Assembly (NCBI GenBank): GCA_965250105.1
Contig: OZ252290.1
Coordinates: 3,224,001 to 3,288,000 of the forward strand
Origin: JBCBSK01 sp965250105
GTDB taxonomy: Bacteria > Pseudomonadota > Alphaproteobacteria > Rhizobiales > Tepidamorphaceae
Direction of reading: 5' to 3'
DNA length: 64,000 bases
This document shows, in pieces, positions 1 through 8,706 of this stretch. A program made the translations under genes and the position numbers. Positions within the stretch are counted from its first letter, which is position 1. Each line of letters starts with the position of its first letter. Below the pieces are notes generated by a model. That model saw nothing but the letters and a program-made list of their open reading frames with translations, was not told where the DNA came from and made no database searches.

Positions 1-1
1 C

Positions 2-235
2 TCCGGCGCGACCTGGGTGTCGCTGCACCATGGCGGCGGGGTCGGCATGGGCTTTTCCCAGCATTCGGGCATGGTGATCTGCTGCGACGGCACCGAGGAT
101 GCCGCGCGCCGGATCGCGCGTGTCCTGTGGAACGATCCGGCGACCGGCGTGATGCGCCATGCCGATGCCGGCTACGAGATCGCGCTCGACTGCGCGCGCG
201 ACAAGGGGCTGAACCTGCCGGCCATTCTCGGTTGA
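2..235 (+). CDS. hutU: Urocanate hydratase, C-terminal fragment (cut by window edge)
   Basis: Last 77 residues of urocanase, the NAD-dependent enzyme that converts urocanate to imidazolone propionate in histidine breakdown. The reading frame is open to the window edge, so the start lies outside. The segment WVSLHHGGGVGMGFSQH followed by VLWNDPATGVMRHADAGY is the highly conserved C-terminal signature of the family, and the ending (LNLPAIL) is at the usual place, so the gene is intact at this end. A TRAP transporter begins 56 bases downstream on the same strand. Recognition is from family memory and is very secure. Confidence 0.95.
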   Translation, partial: SGATWVSLHHGGGVGMGFSQHSGMVICCDGTEDAARRIARVLWNDPATGVMRHADAGYEIALDCARDKGLNLPAILG

Positions 236-291
236 CGGAACCATCCGGCCGAACGCCCCACGGGCTCACCCATGAAAGAGGGATGCATCAG

Positions 292-1380
292 ATGAAAAGA
301 CGCGATTTTCTCAAGGCCGGCGCGATGGGCGCCGCCGCCACCACGCTGGCGACGCCGGCGATCGCCCAGGATATCCGCCAGTGGCGCATGGTCACCGCCT
401 GGCCGAAGAACCTGCCCGGCCCGGGCGTCGCCGCCCAGATGCTGGCCGACCGCATCACTGCGCTGTCGGGCGGGCGCATCGAGGTCCAGCTCTTCGCCGC
501 CGGCGAGATCGTGCCCGGCAATGGCGTGTTCGATGCCGTTGGCCAGGGCACGGCCGATCTCTATCACGCGGTGCCCGCCTATTGGGGCTCGAAGTCGAAG
601 GGCATCCTGCTGTTCGGCTCCCAGCCCTTCGGCTTGACGGCATCGGAACAGGTCGGCTGGCTGGTGCATGGCGGCGGTCAGGCGCTCTATGACGAGATCT
701 ATGCCCGCTTCAACCTGAAGCCCTTCCTGTGCGGCAATTCCGGCGCGCAATGGGCTGGCTGGTTCCGCAACGAGATCACCGGCGTCGACGATCTGCGCGG
801 CATGAAGTTCCGCTCCACCGGCCTGTCGTCGGAAATGTTCGCACGCATCGGCATGGCGGTGCAGGCGATGAGCGGCCCGGCCATGTTCCAGGCGTTGCAA
901 TCGGGCGCACTCGATGCCGGCGAGTTCATCGGCCCCTGGACCGACAGCGCGCTCGGCTATTACCAGATCGCCAAGAACTACTACTGGCCCGGCGTCGGCG
1001 AACCGTCCTCGGCCGAGGAATGCGCCGTCAATCTGGAAGCCTATAACGACCTGCCGGACGATCTGAAGGCCGCGGTCGCCCAAGCCTGCGCCAGCCTCTA
1101 CAACGACGTTCTGACGGAATACAACACCAAGAGCGCCCAGGCCCTGCCGCAGCTCGTCTCCGAGCATGGCGTCATGGTGCGCAAACTGCCCGACGACGTC
1201 ATCATCGCGCTCGGCAATGCCGCCGGCGAGGTGATCGCGGAAATGCGCGACGATGGCGACGATCTCGTCAAGCGCATCACCGAGAGCTTCCTGACCTATC
1301 GCCAGCTGACCAAGGACTACATGCCTTATGCCGACAATGGGCAGATGAATGCCCGCGTGATGGACTACACCTACGGCTGA
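292..1380 (+). CDS. dctP: TRAP transporter substrate-binding protein (DctP family)
   Basis: 362-residue periplasmic binding protein of a tripartite ATP-independent transporter, which delivers a carboxylate ligand to the DctQM membrane unit. The N-terminus MKRRDFLKAG followed by an Ala-rich stretch and ATPAIAQ is a twin-arginine signal, so export is probably by Tat as a folded protein. The conserved family element GMKFRSTG, containing the ligand-binding arginine, lies near residue 175. The start at 292 is preferred over an in-frame ATG at 283 because a purine-rich AAAGAGGG (275-282) sits 9 bases upstream of it but touches the other. The sequence resembles the 2-oxo acid/mannitol-chloroaromatic branch (TakP-like), but the ligand cannot be read from sequence. 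dctQ and dctM follow. Confidence 0.93.
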   Translation: MKRRDFLKAGAMGAAATTLATPAIAQDIRQWRMVTAWPKNLPGPGVAAQMLADRITALSGGRIEVQLFAAGEIVPGNGVFDAVGQGTADLYHAVPAYWGSKSKGILLFGSQPFGLTASEQVGWLVHGGGQALYDEIYARFNLKPFLCGNSGAQWAGWFRNEITGVDDLRGMKFRSTGLSSEMFARIGMAVQAMSGPAMFQALQSGALDAGEFIGPWTDSALGYYQIAKNYYWPGVGEPSSAEECAVNLEAYNDLPDDLKAAVAQACASLYNDVLTEYNTKSAQALPQLVSEHGVMVRKLPDDVIIALGNAAGEVIAEMRDDGDDLVKRITESFLTYRQLTKDYMPYADNGQMNARVMDYTYG

Positions 1381-1475
1381 TCGTCGGCGCCCACGGGCTG
1401 GCGCGAGGCGCGCCGGCCCGTGACGGCGGGCGGACGAACGGTGTCTGAAGGCAAGAGGGGCAGGGCAGGACGCTG

Positions 1476-1979
1476 ATGGACAGGATTGCCAGCGCTCTCG
1501 AACGCGTCAATGCCGTCGTCGGCCATGTCCTGTGCTGGGCCGCGCTGGCCATGCTGCTATTGCAGTTCGTCATCGTGCTGCTGCGCTATGTGTTCGGCTA
1601 CAGCTTCATCTTCCTCGACGAGGGCGTGCTCTACTTCCACGCCGCGATCTTCATGCTGGGCGCGGGCTACACCTTTCTCGTCAATGCCCATGTCCGGGTC
1701 GACATCTTCTATTCGCGCCTGTCGCCGCGGCATCAGGCCGTCATCGACCTGTTCGGCCACAGCTTTCTTCTGACCCCGGCGCTCGCCATCCTGTTGTGGT
1801 ATTCCTGGCCCTATGTGGCGAGCAGCTGGGCGATCAGGGAGGGGCCGATCTCGGTCGGCGGCATCCCGGCGTCCTTCCTGCTGAAATCGCTGATCCCGGC
1901 CTACTGCATTCTGCTGCTCGTTCAGGCGCTCGCCGCTTTCCTGCGCGACATCCTGCGCCTCAGGGCGCCCGCATCATGA
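1476..1979 (+). CDS. dctQ: TRAP transporter small permease (DctQ)
   Basis: 167-residue inner-membrane protein with four hydrophobic segments (about residues 17-38, 47-67, 92-112 and 132-155), the normal DctQ topology. The element HVRVDIFYSRLSPR after the second helix is typical of the family. DctQ supports the large permease in Na+-driven import of the ligand captured by DctP. An AGGA (1467-1470) sits 5 bases upstream of the ATG. The stop codon overlaps the dctM start (ATGA), so the two membrane subunits are translationally coupled. About 95 bases separate it from dctP. Confidence 0.93.
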   Translation: MDRIASALERVNAVVGHVLCWAALAMLLLQFVIVLLRYVFGYSFIFLDEGVLYFHAAIFMLGAGYTFLVNAHVRVDIFYSRLSPRHQAVIDLFGHSFLLTPALAILLWYSWPYVASSWAIREGPISVGGIPASFLLKSLIPAYCILLLVQALAAFLRDILRLRAPAS

Positions 1980-3526
1980 CGCTGCCGCTCGATCTCTTGA
2001 TGTTCGGCGCGCTGATCGCCTTCATCCTGATGGGCTATCCCGTCGCCTTCACCATCGCCGGTGTCGCCACCGCCTTCGCGCTGATCGGCTTCGCGCTCGG
2101 CGACTTCAATCTTCAGCTCATGGGCGCCATGGGGCAGCGCTTCTTCGGCGTCCTGACCAATCCGGTCCTGACCGCCATTCCGCTCTTCGTGCTGATGGGC
2201 GTGATCCTGGAAAAAAGCCGCATCGCCGAGAACCTGCTCGAAACCATGGGCCGGCTGTTCGGCAGGATGAATGGCGGGCTCGGCGTGTCGGTCATTCTCG
2301 TCGGTGCCCTGCTGGCCGCCTCGACCGGTATCGTCGGGGCGACGGTGGTGGCGATGGGGCTGATCGCGCTGCCGACCATGCTGCGCAACGGCTATGACCC
2401 CAAGCTCGCCTCGGGTCTCGTCTGCACCGCCGGCACGCTCGGCCAGATCATCCCGCCCTCGACCTTGCTGATCATTCTCGCCGATGTCATGTCGAACGCC
2501 TTCCAGCAGGCGCAATACGCCCAGGGCCGGTTCTCGATCGAGACCATCTCGGTCGGCCAAACCTTCGCCGCCGCCATGGTGCCGGGGCTCATTCTCGTCG
2601 CGGTCTATTGTGTCTATGTGCTCGGGCGGGCGTGGATGTTTCCCGCCGACGCGCCGGCCATCAAGGAGACTGTCGACCAGCCGAGCATGGGCGAGATCGC
2701 CGGCGCCATCGTGCCGCCGGTCCTGCTCATCGTGGCGGTGCTCGGCTCGATCCTCGGCGGCATCGCCTCGCCGAACGAGGCCGCGTCGGTCGGGGCGGTC
2801 GGCGCGCTGTTGTTGGCCGGCCGCCAGCTCGGCATCTCGACGCGGCTGATCGTTCTGGCGGCGCTGGCGCTCATCGTTCTGGCCGTCATCAGTTCCATCG
2901 CGCCGGTCAGGCTGCAGCGTTCCGACATTTCGGTCGGCGGCTACGCGCTGGCGGCGGTCTATGGCGGGCTGATCCTGTTCGCGCTCGCGGTCATCGTCCG
3001 GATCCTCGTCGCCGGGGTGCGCGACGGGCTAATCAAGGCTAGCCTGATGTCGACCTTGACGGTCACCTCGATGATCTTCGCCACCATTCTGATGGCAAGT
3101 TTCTTCAGCCTCGTCTTCGTCGGGCTCGGCGGCGAGGAACGGGTGCATGCCATCCTCGGCGAAATGCCGGGCGGGGCGACCGGCGCGCTGATCTTCGCGC
3201 TGCTCTTCGTCTTCGTGCTCGGCTTCTTTCTCGATTTCGTCGAGATCTCGGTGATCCTGCTGCCGGTCCTCATCCCGCCGCTGATCCTGATGGGGATCGA
3301 CCCGCTATGGCTGACCGTCTTGATCGCGATCAACCTCCAGACGTCCTTTCTGACGCCGCCCTTCGGCTTTTCGCTGTTCTATCTGCGCGGTGCCGCGCCC
3401 AAGGAGATCACCACCGCGCAGATCTATCGCGGCGTCGTGCCCTTCATCGGGCTGCAGATCGTCGCCGTCGCCATTCTGTGGGCGTTTCCGCTGGCCGCCA
3501 CCTGGTTGCCGCGCTGGCTCTACTAG
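1976..3526 (+). CDS. dctM: TRAP transporter large permease (DctM)
   Basis: 516-residue polytopic membrane protein, the Na+/solute-translocating subunit of the TRAP system. The DctM signature regions are present: an N-terminal MGYPVAFTIAG, the central GTLGQIIPPSTLLIILAD and the C-terminal NLQTSFLTPPFGFSLFYLRG. Many DctM proteins are near 425 residues. The extra ~90 residues fall around residues 270-370 and would add about two helices, as in the longer 2-oxo acid/mannitol-chloroaromatic DctM branch. The start is set by the four-base ATGA overlap with dctQ. An upstream in-frame extension to 1532 lies inside dctQ and is rejected. Confidence 0.93.
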   Translation: MTLPLDLLMFGALIAFILMGYPVAFTIAGVATAFALIGFALGDFNLQLMGAMGQRFFGVLTNPVLTAIPLFVLMGVILEKSRIAENLLETMGRLFGRMNGGLGVSVILVGALLAASTGIVGATVVAMGLIALPTMLRNGYDPKLASGLVCTAGTLGQIIPPSTLLIILADVMSNAFQQAQYAQGRFSIETISVGQTFAAAMVPGLILVAVYCVYVLGRAWMFPADAPAIKETVDQPSMGEIAGAIVPPVLLIVAVLGSILGGIASPNEAASVGAVGALLLAGRQLGISTRLIVLAALALIVLAVISSIAPVRLQRSDISVGGYALAAVYGGLILFALAVIVRILVAGVRDGLIKASLMSTLTVTSMIFATILMASFFSLVFVGLGGEERVHAILGEMPGGATGALIFALLFVFVLGFFLDFVEISVILLPVLIPPLILMGIDPLWLTVLIAINLQTSFLTPPFGFSLFYLRGAAPKEITTAQIYRGVVPFIGLQIVAVAILWAFPLAATWLPRWLY

Positions 3527-3534
3527 AAGCCCTG

Positions 3535-3560
3535 GTCGACTAGGCCATGGCCTGATCGAC
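3535..3560. repeat. 26-base near-perfect palindrome after dctM
   Basis: The 13 bases at 3535-3547 and the 13 at 3548-3560 are reverse complements except for two central mismatches (CT against TC); the centre is GGCCATGGCC. It begins 9 bases after the dctM stop. No T-run follows on either strand, so a standard intrinsic terminator is not supported. It may be an RNA-stabilising stem or a protein-binding site. Confidence 0.6.
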
Positions 3561-3615
3561 TACGGACCCCGGCCGCGAGACCCGCCATCCCGACCAGCCG
3601 TGACGGTCGCTCGCT

Positions 3616-3643
3616 TTGCAGCGCCCGAGCCGGGTGATATAGC
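3616..3643 (+). promoter_or_regulatory. Candidate sigma-70-type promoter for icd
   Basis: TTGCAG (3616-3621), a 16-base spacer and TATAGC (3638-3643), inside GTGATATAGC, resemble a -35/-10 pair. They lie about 60 bases upstream of the icd start codon, in the only gap between dctM and icd. Assigned by eye only. Confidence 0.35.
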
Positions 3644-3706
3644 TCGCCCCGCGCGCCGGCCCGTCCCGGCAGGCCGCTCACATAAACAGCTCCCAAGGAC
3701 CGTTTC

Positions 3707-4921
3707 ATGGCGAAGATCAAGGTCGCGAATCCGGTCGTCGAACTCGACGGCGACGAGATGACGCGCATCATCTGGCAGCTCATCAAGGACAAGCTGATCC
3801 ATCCCTATCTCGACGTCGAGCTCGAATATTACGATCTCGGGGTCGAGGCGCGGGACGCGACCGACGATCAGATCACGGTCGACGCGGCGAACGCCATCAA
3901 GAAGCACGGCGTCGGCGTCAAATGCGCGACCATCACGCCCGACGAGGCGCGCGTCGAGGAATTCGGCCTCAAGAAGATGTGGCGCAGCCCCAATGGCACG
4001 ATCCGCAACATTCTCGGCGGCGTGATCTTCCGCGAGCCGATCATCTGCGAGAACGTGCCCCGGCTGGTGCCGGGCTGGACCCAGCCGATCATCGTCGGCC
4101 GCCATGCCTTCGGCGACCAGTATCGCGCCACCGATTTCCTGTTCCCCGAAAAGGGCAAGCTGACGGTCCGCTTCGAGGGCGAGAGCGGCCAGGTGATCGA
4201 GCACGAAGTGTTCGACGCGCCGGGGCCGGGCATCGCCATGGCGATGTATAATCTCGACGCCTCGATCCGCGACTTCGCCCGCGCCTCGATGAATTACGGG
4301 CTGAACCGCAACTATCCGGTCTATCTGTCGACCAAGAACACGATCCTGAAGGCGTATGACGGCCGCTTCAAGGACATCTTCGCCGAGGTCTACGAGGCCG
4401 AGTTCAAGGAGCGCTTCGAGGCCGCCGGCATCCATTACGAACACCGGCTGATCGACGACATGGTGGCGGCCGCGCTGAAATGGTCCGGCGGTTATGTCTG
4501 GGCCTGCAAGAACTATGACGGCGACGTCCAGTCCGACACGGTCGCCCAGGGCTTCGGCTCGCTCGGCCTGATGACGTCGGTCCTGATGACGCCGGATGGC
4601 CGCACGGTCGAGGCCGAGGCCGCGCATGGCACCGTCACCCGCCATTTCCGGCAGCACCAGCAGGGCGAGCAAACCTCGACCAACTCGACCGCCTCGATCT
4701 TCGCCTGGTCGCGCGGGCTCGCCCACCGCGCGAAGCTCGATGACAATGCCGCCTTGGCCGATTTCGCCAAGACGCTGGAAACCACCGTCATCGCCACCAT
4801 CGAGGGCGGCGAGATGACCAAGGATCTGGCGCTTCTGGTCGGCCCCGACCAGGCCTGGCTGTCGACCGAAGGCTTCCTCGACGCGGTCGACCGCAACCTG
4901 CAAAAGGCCATGGCGGTTTAG
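3707..4921 (+). CDS. icd: NADP-dependent isocitrate dehydrogenase
   Basis: 404-residue enzyme of the dimeric eukaryote-like subfamily that oxidises isocitrate to 2-oxoglutarate with NADP+ in the TCA cycle. It opens with MAKIKVANPVVELDGDEMTR. The substrate-binding SPNGTIRNILGG lies near residues 94-105, metal-ligand aspartates are in the ENVPRLVPGW to LIDDMVA part, and the cofactor-binding AEAAHGTVTRHFR with downstream STNSTASIFAW is intact. Length matches the family. It is monocistronic here, with its own candidate promoter, and converges on the antiporter gene, whose stop lies 14 bases past the icd stop. Confidence 0.97.
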   Translation: MAKIKVANPVVELDGDEMTRIIWQLIKDKLIHPYLDVELEYYDLGVEARDATDDQITVDAANAIKKHGVGVKCATITPDEARVEEFGLKKMWRSPNGTIRNILGGVIFREPIICENVPRLVPGWTQPIIVGRHAFGDQYRATDFLFPEKGKLTVRFEGESGQVIEHEVFDAPGPGIAMAMYNLDASIRDFARASMNYGLNRNYPVYLSTKNTILKAYDGRFKDIFAEVYEAEFKERFEAAGIHYEHRLIDDMVAAALKWSGGYVWACKNYDGDVQSDTVAQGFGSLGLMTSVLMTPDGRTVEAEAAHGTVTRHFRQHQQGEQTSTNSTASIFAWSRGLAHRAKLDDNAALADFAKTLETTVIATIEGGEMTKDLALLVGPDQAWLSTEGFLDAVDRNLQKAMAV

Positions 4922-4935
4922 GGGCTGAGCTCAGG

Positions 4936-6696
4936 TCACGCCTCGTTCTTGCTCTCGGATGCCGCCAGCGCGAGGCGGGCCAATTCCTCCTCGCGCTGCA
5001 GCGCCAGCCGGCGGCTCGCGGCTTCGTCCGGATAGCCGAGCCCTTCGAGCAGGCGGCCGATCAGCTGAAGGCTCGATTCGACGGTTTCGGGCACGACATC
5101 CGTCGCCCCGGCGCGCATCAGCCTCTGCGCGTGATCGGCGTCGGACGCCCGCGCCACGATCACCGCTTCCGGCCGCCTTTTGGCGATGGCCGCGACCATC
5201 CGTTCGGCGAGACCCGGCTGGTCCAGCGTCACGATGAAGGCGGCCGCCCCCTCGACGCCGGCGCGGTCGAGCAGTTCAACCCGGCTGGCATCGCCGAAAT
5301 AGACCTGCCGACCTTGTTTGCGCTGTTCGGCGACGCGCAGCGGGTTGGCGTCGAGCGCGACGAAGGGCACGCCCTCATGTTCGAGGACCCGTGCCACCAT
5401 TTCGCCGACCCGGCCGAACCCGCCGATCACCACATGACCCTGTTCGCCGGCGCCCGTCTCGCTCGGCGCATGGCCCTTATGGTCGGCCGCTTCGAGCCCG
5501 CGCCCGACGCGCTTGCCGAGCGTGGCCAGGACCGGCGTCAGGAACATGGTGATGCCGACGATCACCGTGACGATCTGCGCCAGCGGCCCGCCGATCACCC
5601 CGCCGGCCAGCGCGATACCGAGAACGATGAAGGCGAATTCGCCGGACTGCGCCATCAGGACGGCGGTCTCCCCGGCAACCGGGCGCCCGACGCCCATCAG
5701 CCGCGCGCTGACATAGAGAATGGCGATCTTCGCCGCTAGAAGTCCGATTACCGCCGCGAGGATCGGCAAGGCATGGTCGATCAGCACCATGACATTGATG
5801 CTCATGCCGACGGTCATGAAGAACAGGCCGAGCAGCAGGCCCTTGAACGGGTCGAGATCGACCTCGATCTGATGCCGGTATTCGCTTTCCGACAGAAGGA
5901 GACCGGCGAGAAAAGCGCCGAGCGCGGTCGACAGCCCGGCCAGTTCGGTGCCGATGGCGGTGGCGAAGACCGACAACAGCGTGATGCCGAGAATGAGGTC
6001 GCGACTGCCGCTGCGGGCGGCAAAGCGAAACAGCGGCCTGAGCACGTAGCGCCCCGCGACGAGGATGACGGCCACCGCGACGGCCGCCTGCAACAGCGCG
6101 ATGCCGAGTGCGACCACCACGCCACCCGACCCGCCTTCCGGCGCATTGCCGAGGATCTGGGTGACGAACAGGATCGGCACCACCATGATGTCCTGAAACA
6201 GAAGGACCGACAGCGACAGGCGGCCGACCGGCGTGCCGACCCGGCGTTCCTCGGCGAGGAGCTGCATGACGACCGCCGTCGACGACAGAGCCAGGCAGAG
6301 GCCGAGCACGACGGCGGCCGCCGTGTCGAGGCCGAGCGCTGCCGCCGCCGCCCCGATAACCAGCGCCGAGACGCCGACCTGCAGCCCGCCGACGCCGAGC
6401 ACATAGGTGCGCAGCGTCCACAGCCGGCTGAGCGACAGTTCGAGCCCGAGCAGGAACAAAAGGAAGATGACGCCGAGTTCGGCCAGGGGGCGTGCGGCTT
6501 CCGGATCCTCAATCGTCAGGTAGTGCAGGATCGGAAAATCGCCGGCGAACTGCGCCAGCCCCCAGGGGCCGACGACCATGCCGGCGAGCAGGAAGCCGAG
6601 CACCGCGCCGACGCGCGCCCAGTGAAACAGCGGCACGACGATGCCGGCCGCGACGAGAAAGACGAGAACCTCGTCGAGCCAGGGTTCGTGCGCCAT
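4936..6696 (-). CDS. Kef-type monovalent cation:proton antiporter (CPA2)
   Basis: 586-residue inner-membrane protein. The first ~390 residues contain about 12 hydrophobic helices of the CPA2 Na+/K+:H+ exchanger fold, including LLFLLGLEL and the GAFLAGLLLSES motif. A cytosolic Rossmann TrkA-N domain follows, with the nucleotide-binding VVIGGFGRVG. This is the KefB/KefC layout, used for K+ efflux under electrophile stress or pH change. I see no KefF/KefG ancillary gene beside it. The start at 6696 (MAHEPWLDE) is chosen because GGAG sits 8 bases upstream and the frame upstream lacks membrane-protein character. KefB versus KefC cannot be decided. Confidence 0.9.
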   Translation of the reverse strand: MAHEPWLDEVLVFLVAAGIVVPLFHWARVGAVLGFLLAGMVVGPWGLAQFAGDFPILHYLTIEDPEAARPLAELGVIFLLFLLGLELSLSRLWTLRTYVLGVGGLQVGVSALVIGAAAAALGLDTAAAVVLGLCLALSSTAVVMQLLAEERRVGTPVGRLSLSVLLFQDIMVVPILFVTQILGNAPEGGSGGVVVALGIALLQAAVAVAVILVAGRYVLRPLFRFAARSGSRDLILGITLLSVFATAIGTELAGLSTALGAFLAGLLLSESEYRHQIEVDLDPFKGLLLGLFFMTVGMSINVMVLIDHALPILAAVIGLLAAKIAILYVSARLMGVGRPVAGETAVLMAQSGEFAFIVLGIALAGGVIGGPLAQIVTVIVGITMFLTPVLATLGKRVGRGLEAADHKGHAPSETGAGEQGHVVIGGFGRVGEMVARVLEHEGVPFVALDANPLRVAEQRKQGRQVYFGDASRVELLDRAGVEGAAAFIVTLDQPGLAERMVAAIAKRRPEAVIVARASDADHAQRLMRAGATDVVPETVESSLQLIGRLLEGLGYPDEAASRRLALQREEELARLALAASESKNEA

Positions 6697-6944
6697 TGCG
6701 TGCTCCAGGCCATGGGTGGCTCGCCGCGCGTCCGGACCGGCCCGCGACGGAAACAAGGATTGTCCGCCCCTGCCGTCGACGCCGCGATCGCGCGCGGCGC
6801 CGGGGGCGGCATTCAACGAAACAGTTATGCAGATTAACCGCCCCGGGGATTGCCGCAAATGGGGAGTGTCGCCTATGGAACGTCCGGCGAATGCGGGGGT
6901 CGCCCCGCCGCCGGATCATCGTGACAGCCTGGTCGCCGACCCTG

Positions 6945-7853
6945 ATGCGCATGAAACGACTTGTTGCCCTCGAGACCCGCTTTCGCCGCGCGCGCGACCG
7001 CGTGCTCGGACGCTGGCTCTATCGCAGCATCTTGCTGTCGCGCGCGCTGCTCGCTCATCTCGGGAATCGCGGTGACATCATCCTGCGCCAACTGCTCGAT
7101 CACTGGATCGCCATCGATCCGGCCGATCACAAGATCGGCCGCAAGATCCTCGATCGCGGAGCATGGCAGCGCAAGGAACTCGATGGCGCGGTCGGCCTGG
7201 CGGCGGAGACCGGCAATCTGCGGCCCGGCCGGATCTTCGTTGATATCGGCGCCAATATCGGTACCCAGACGCTCTATGCCATGCTGACCGGGCGCTTCCG
7301 GGCCGGGCTGGCGATGGAGCCGGTGCCGCGCAATGCGGAACTGTTGCGCCTCAATCTCAAACTCAACGATCTGGCCGATCGGGTCATGCTGGTCGAAAGT
7401 GCTGTCGGTGCGCGCCATGGCGATCTGACGCTGTCGCTGTCGCATAGCAATCGCGGCGGACACAGTTCCCGCAAGCGGCATGCCGGCAGCGAAACGATCG
7501 ACGTGCCGGTGGCGCCGCTCGATTGGATCCTCGCCGATCAGGGGCTCGCACCCGGTGATGTCGGCTTTGTCTGGATCGATGCCGAGGGCGCCGAGCCCGA
7601 GATCCTGACCGGCATGGCCGATGTGCTCGATCGCGCGCCGCCGCTGGCGCTCGAATGGTCGCCCGATATGTATTCGGCCGATGAGCGCGCCGCGATGATT
7701 ACGAGCCTTGGCCGGCACTATTCGGGTTTCGTCGATCTTCAGGAGCGCTTCAAATTCGAGCGCGATGCACCGTTACGGCCGGTCGCGGCGCTTGATGCCG
7801 TGCACGAACAGACCGACGTCCTGTTCCTTGCCACGGCCGGCGCGGACGCGTAA
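6945..7853 (+). CDS. FkbM-family methyltransferase
   Basis: 302-residue SAM-dependent methyltransferase-like protein. The SAM-binding motif IFVDIGANIGTQT is at residues 97-109, followed by the acidic strand end LAMEPVPRN. Later elements include FVWIDAEGAEPEILTGM, typical of FkbM proteins, which O-methylate sugars, polysaccharide ends or natural products. The N-terminal ~90 residues, basic and helical, are not part of the core domain. The start is uncertain: ATGs at 6945 and 6951 and a GTG at 6921 are in frame and none has a good ribosome site. It is a lone gene with no glycan cluster nearby, so the substrate is unknown. Confidence 0.85.
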   Translation: MRMKRLVALETRFRRARDRVLGRWLYRSILLSRALLAHLGNRGDIILRQLLDHWIAIDPADHKIGRKILDRGAWQRKELDGAVGLAAETGNLRPGRIFVDIGANIGTQTLYAMLTGRFRAGLAMEPVPRNAELLRLNLKLNDLADRVMLVESAVGARHGDLTLSLSHSNRGGHSSRKRHAGSETIDVPVAPLDWILADQGLAPGDVGFVWIDAEGAEPEILTGMADVLDRAPPLALEWSPDMYSADERAAMITSLGRHYSGFVDLQERFKFERDAPLRPVAALDAVHEQTDVLFLATAGADA

Positions 7854-7911
7854 CTCTCCGCCCGGCCGGCGCTCTGCCGGATCCGTCGGAAATCTGAGCG
7901 AAACCTGCATC

Positions 7912-8706
7912 ATGGCCGGAACCAACCAGACCCGCACCGTCATGACCGGCGGCCCCGTTGTCGTCCTGGTCAAGCCGCAGCTTGGCGAGAACATCGGTGC
8001 CGCCGCCCGCGCCATGGCGAATTTCGGCCTGTCGCGTCTGCGCCTCGTCGCGCCGCGCGACGGCTGGCCGAGCGATCCGGCGCGCGCCAATGCATCGGGC
8101 GCCGACTGGGTCATCGACGGGGTCGAGGTGTTCGACACGACGGAAGCGGCGATCGCCGATCTCGGCCTCGTCTATGCGACGACCGCGCGCCAGCGCGACA
8201 TGACGAAACCCGTGGTCGGACCCGATGCGGCGGGCGCCGAACTCCATCGCCGGCTCGCGGCGGGGGAGGCGGCCGGTGTCTTGTTTGGCGGCGAGCGGGC
8301 CGGCCTGCACAATGACGATATCGCGCTCGCCGACCAGATCCTGACCTATCCGGTCAATCCGGGCTTTGCCTCGCTCAACCTCGCCCAGGCTGTGCTGGTC
8401 TTGGCCTATGAGTGGATGCGCGCCTCGGGCGACGGCACCATGCGTGATGCGCCCGATCCGGATGCAGAGCCTGCCCATCCCCTGGCCGGCAAGGGCGACC
8501 TCGTCCGGCTGTTCGACCATCTCGAAACCGAGCTCGACGCGGCAGGCTTTCTGAAGCCGCCCGAAAAACGGCCGAACATGGTGCGCAATCTGCGCAATCT
8601 CCTGCACCGCGCCGAACTGACGGATCAGGACGTGCGCACCTTGCGCGGCATGATCGTCGCGCTGACCGGACGCAAATATCGCGGCGGCGATCCCGAAACG
8701 CCATGA
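7912..8706 (+). CDS. trmJ: TrmJ-type SpoU-family RNA methyltransferase
   Basis: 264-residue SPOUT (TrmH/SpoU) methyltransferase. Motif 1 (ENIGAAARAMANFG) is at about residues 28-41, motif 2 is VLFGGERAGL and motif 3 is FASLNLAQAVLVLAYE, which together form the trefoil-knot SAM site. A C-terminal helical extension (LFDHLETELDAAGFL) matches TrmJ, which 2'-O-methylates position 32 of tRNAs, rather than TrmH. The start at 7912 places MTGGPVVVLVKPQL properly. An ATG 24 bases further in is possible. The stop overlaps murI by four bases, so the two are co-translated although functionally unrelated. Confidence 0.9.
   Translation: MAGTNQTRTVMTGGPVVVLVKPQLGENIGAAARAMANFGLSRLRLVAPRDGWPSDPARANASGADWVIDGVEVFDTTEAAIADLGLVYATTARQRDMTKPVVGPDAAGAELHRRLAAGEAAGVLFGGERAGLHNDDIALADQILTYPVNPGFASLNLAQAVLVLAYEWMRASGDGTMRDAPDPDAEPAHPLAGKGDLVRLFDHLETELDAAGFLKPPEKRPNMVRNLRNLLHRAELTDQDVRTLRGMIVALTGRKYRGGDPETP

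Noticed and set aside
3560..4903. Minus-strand frame of 447 codons opposite icd
   Set aside because: Entirely antisense to a highly conserved enzyme; composition is shadow-like.
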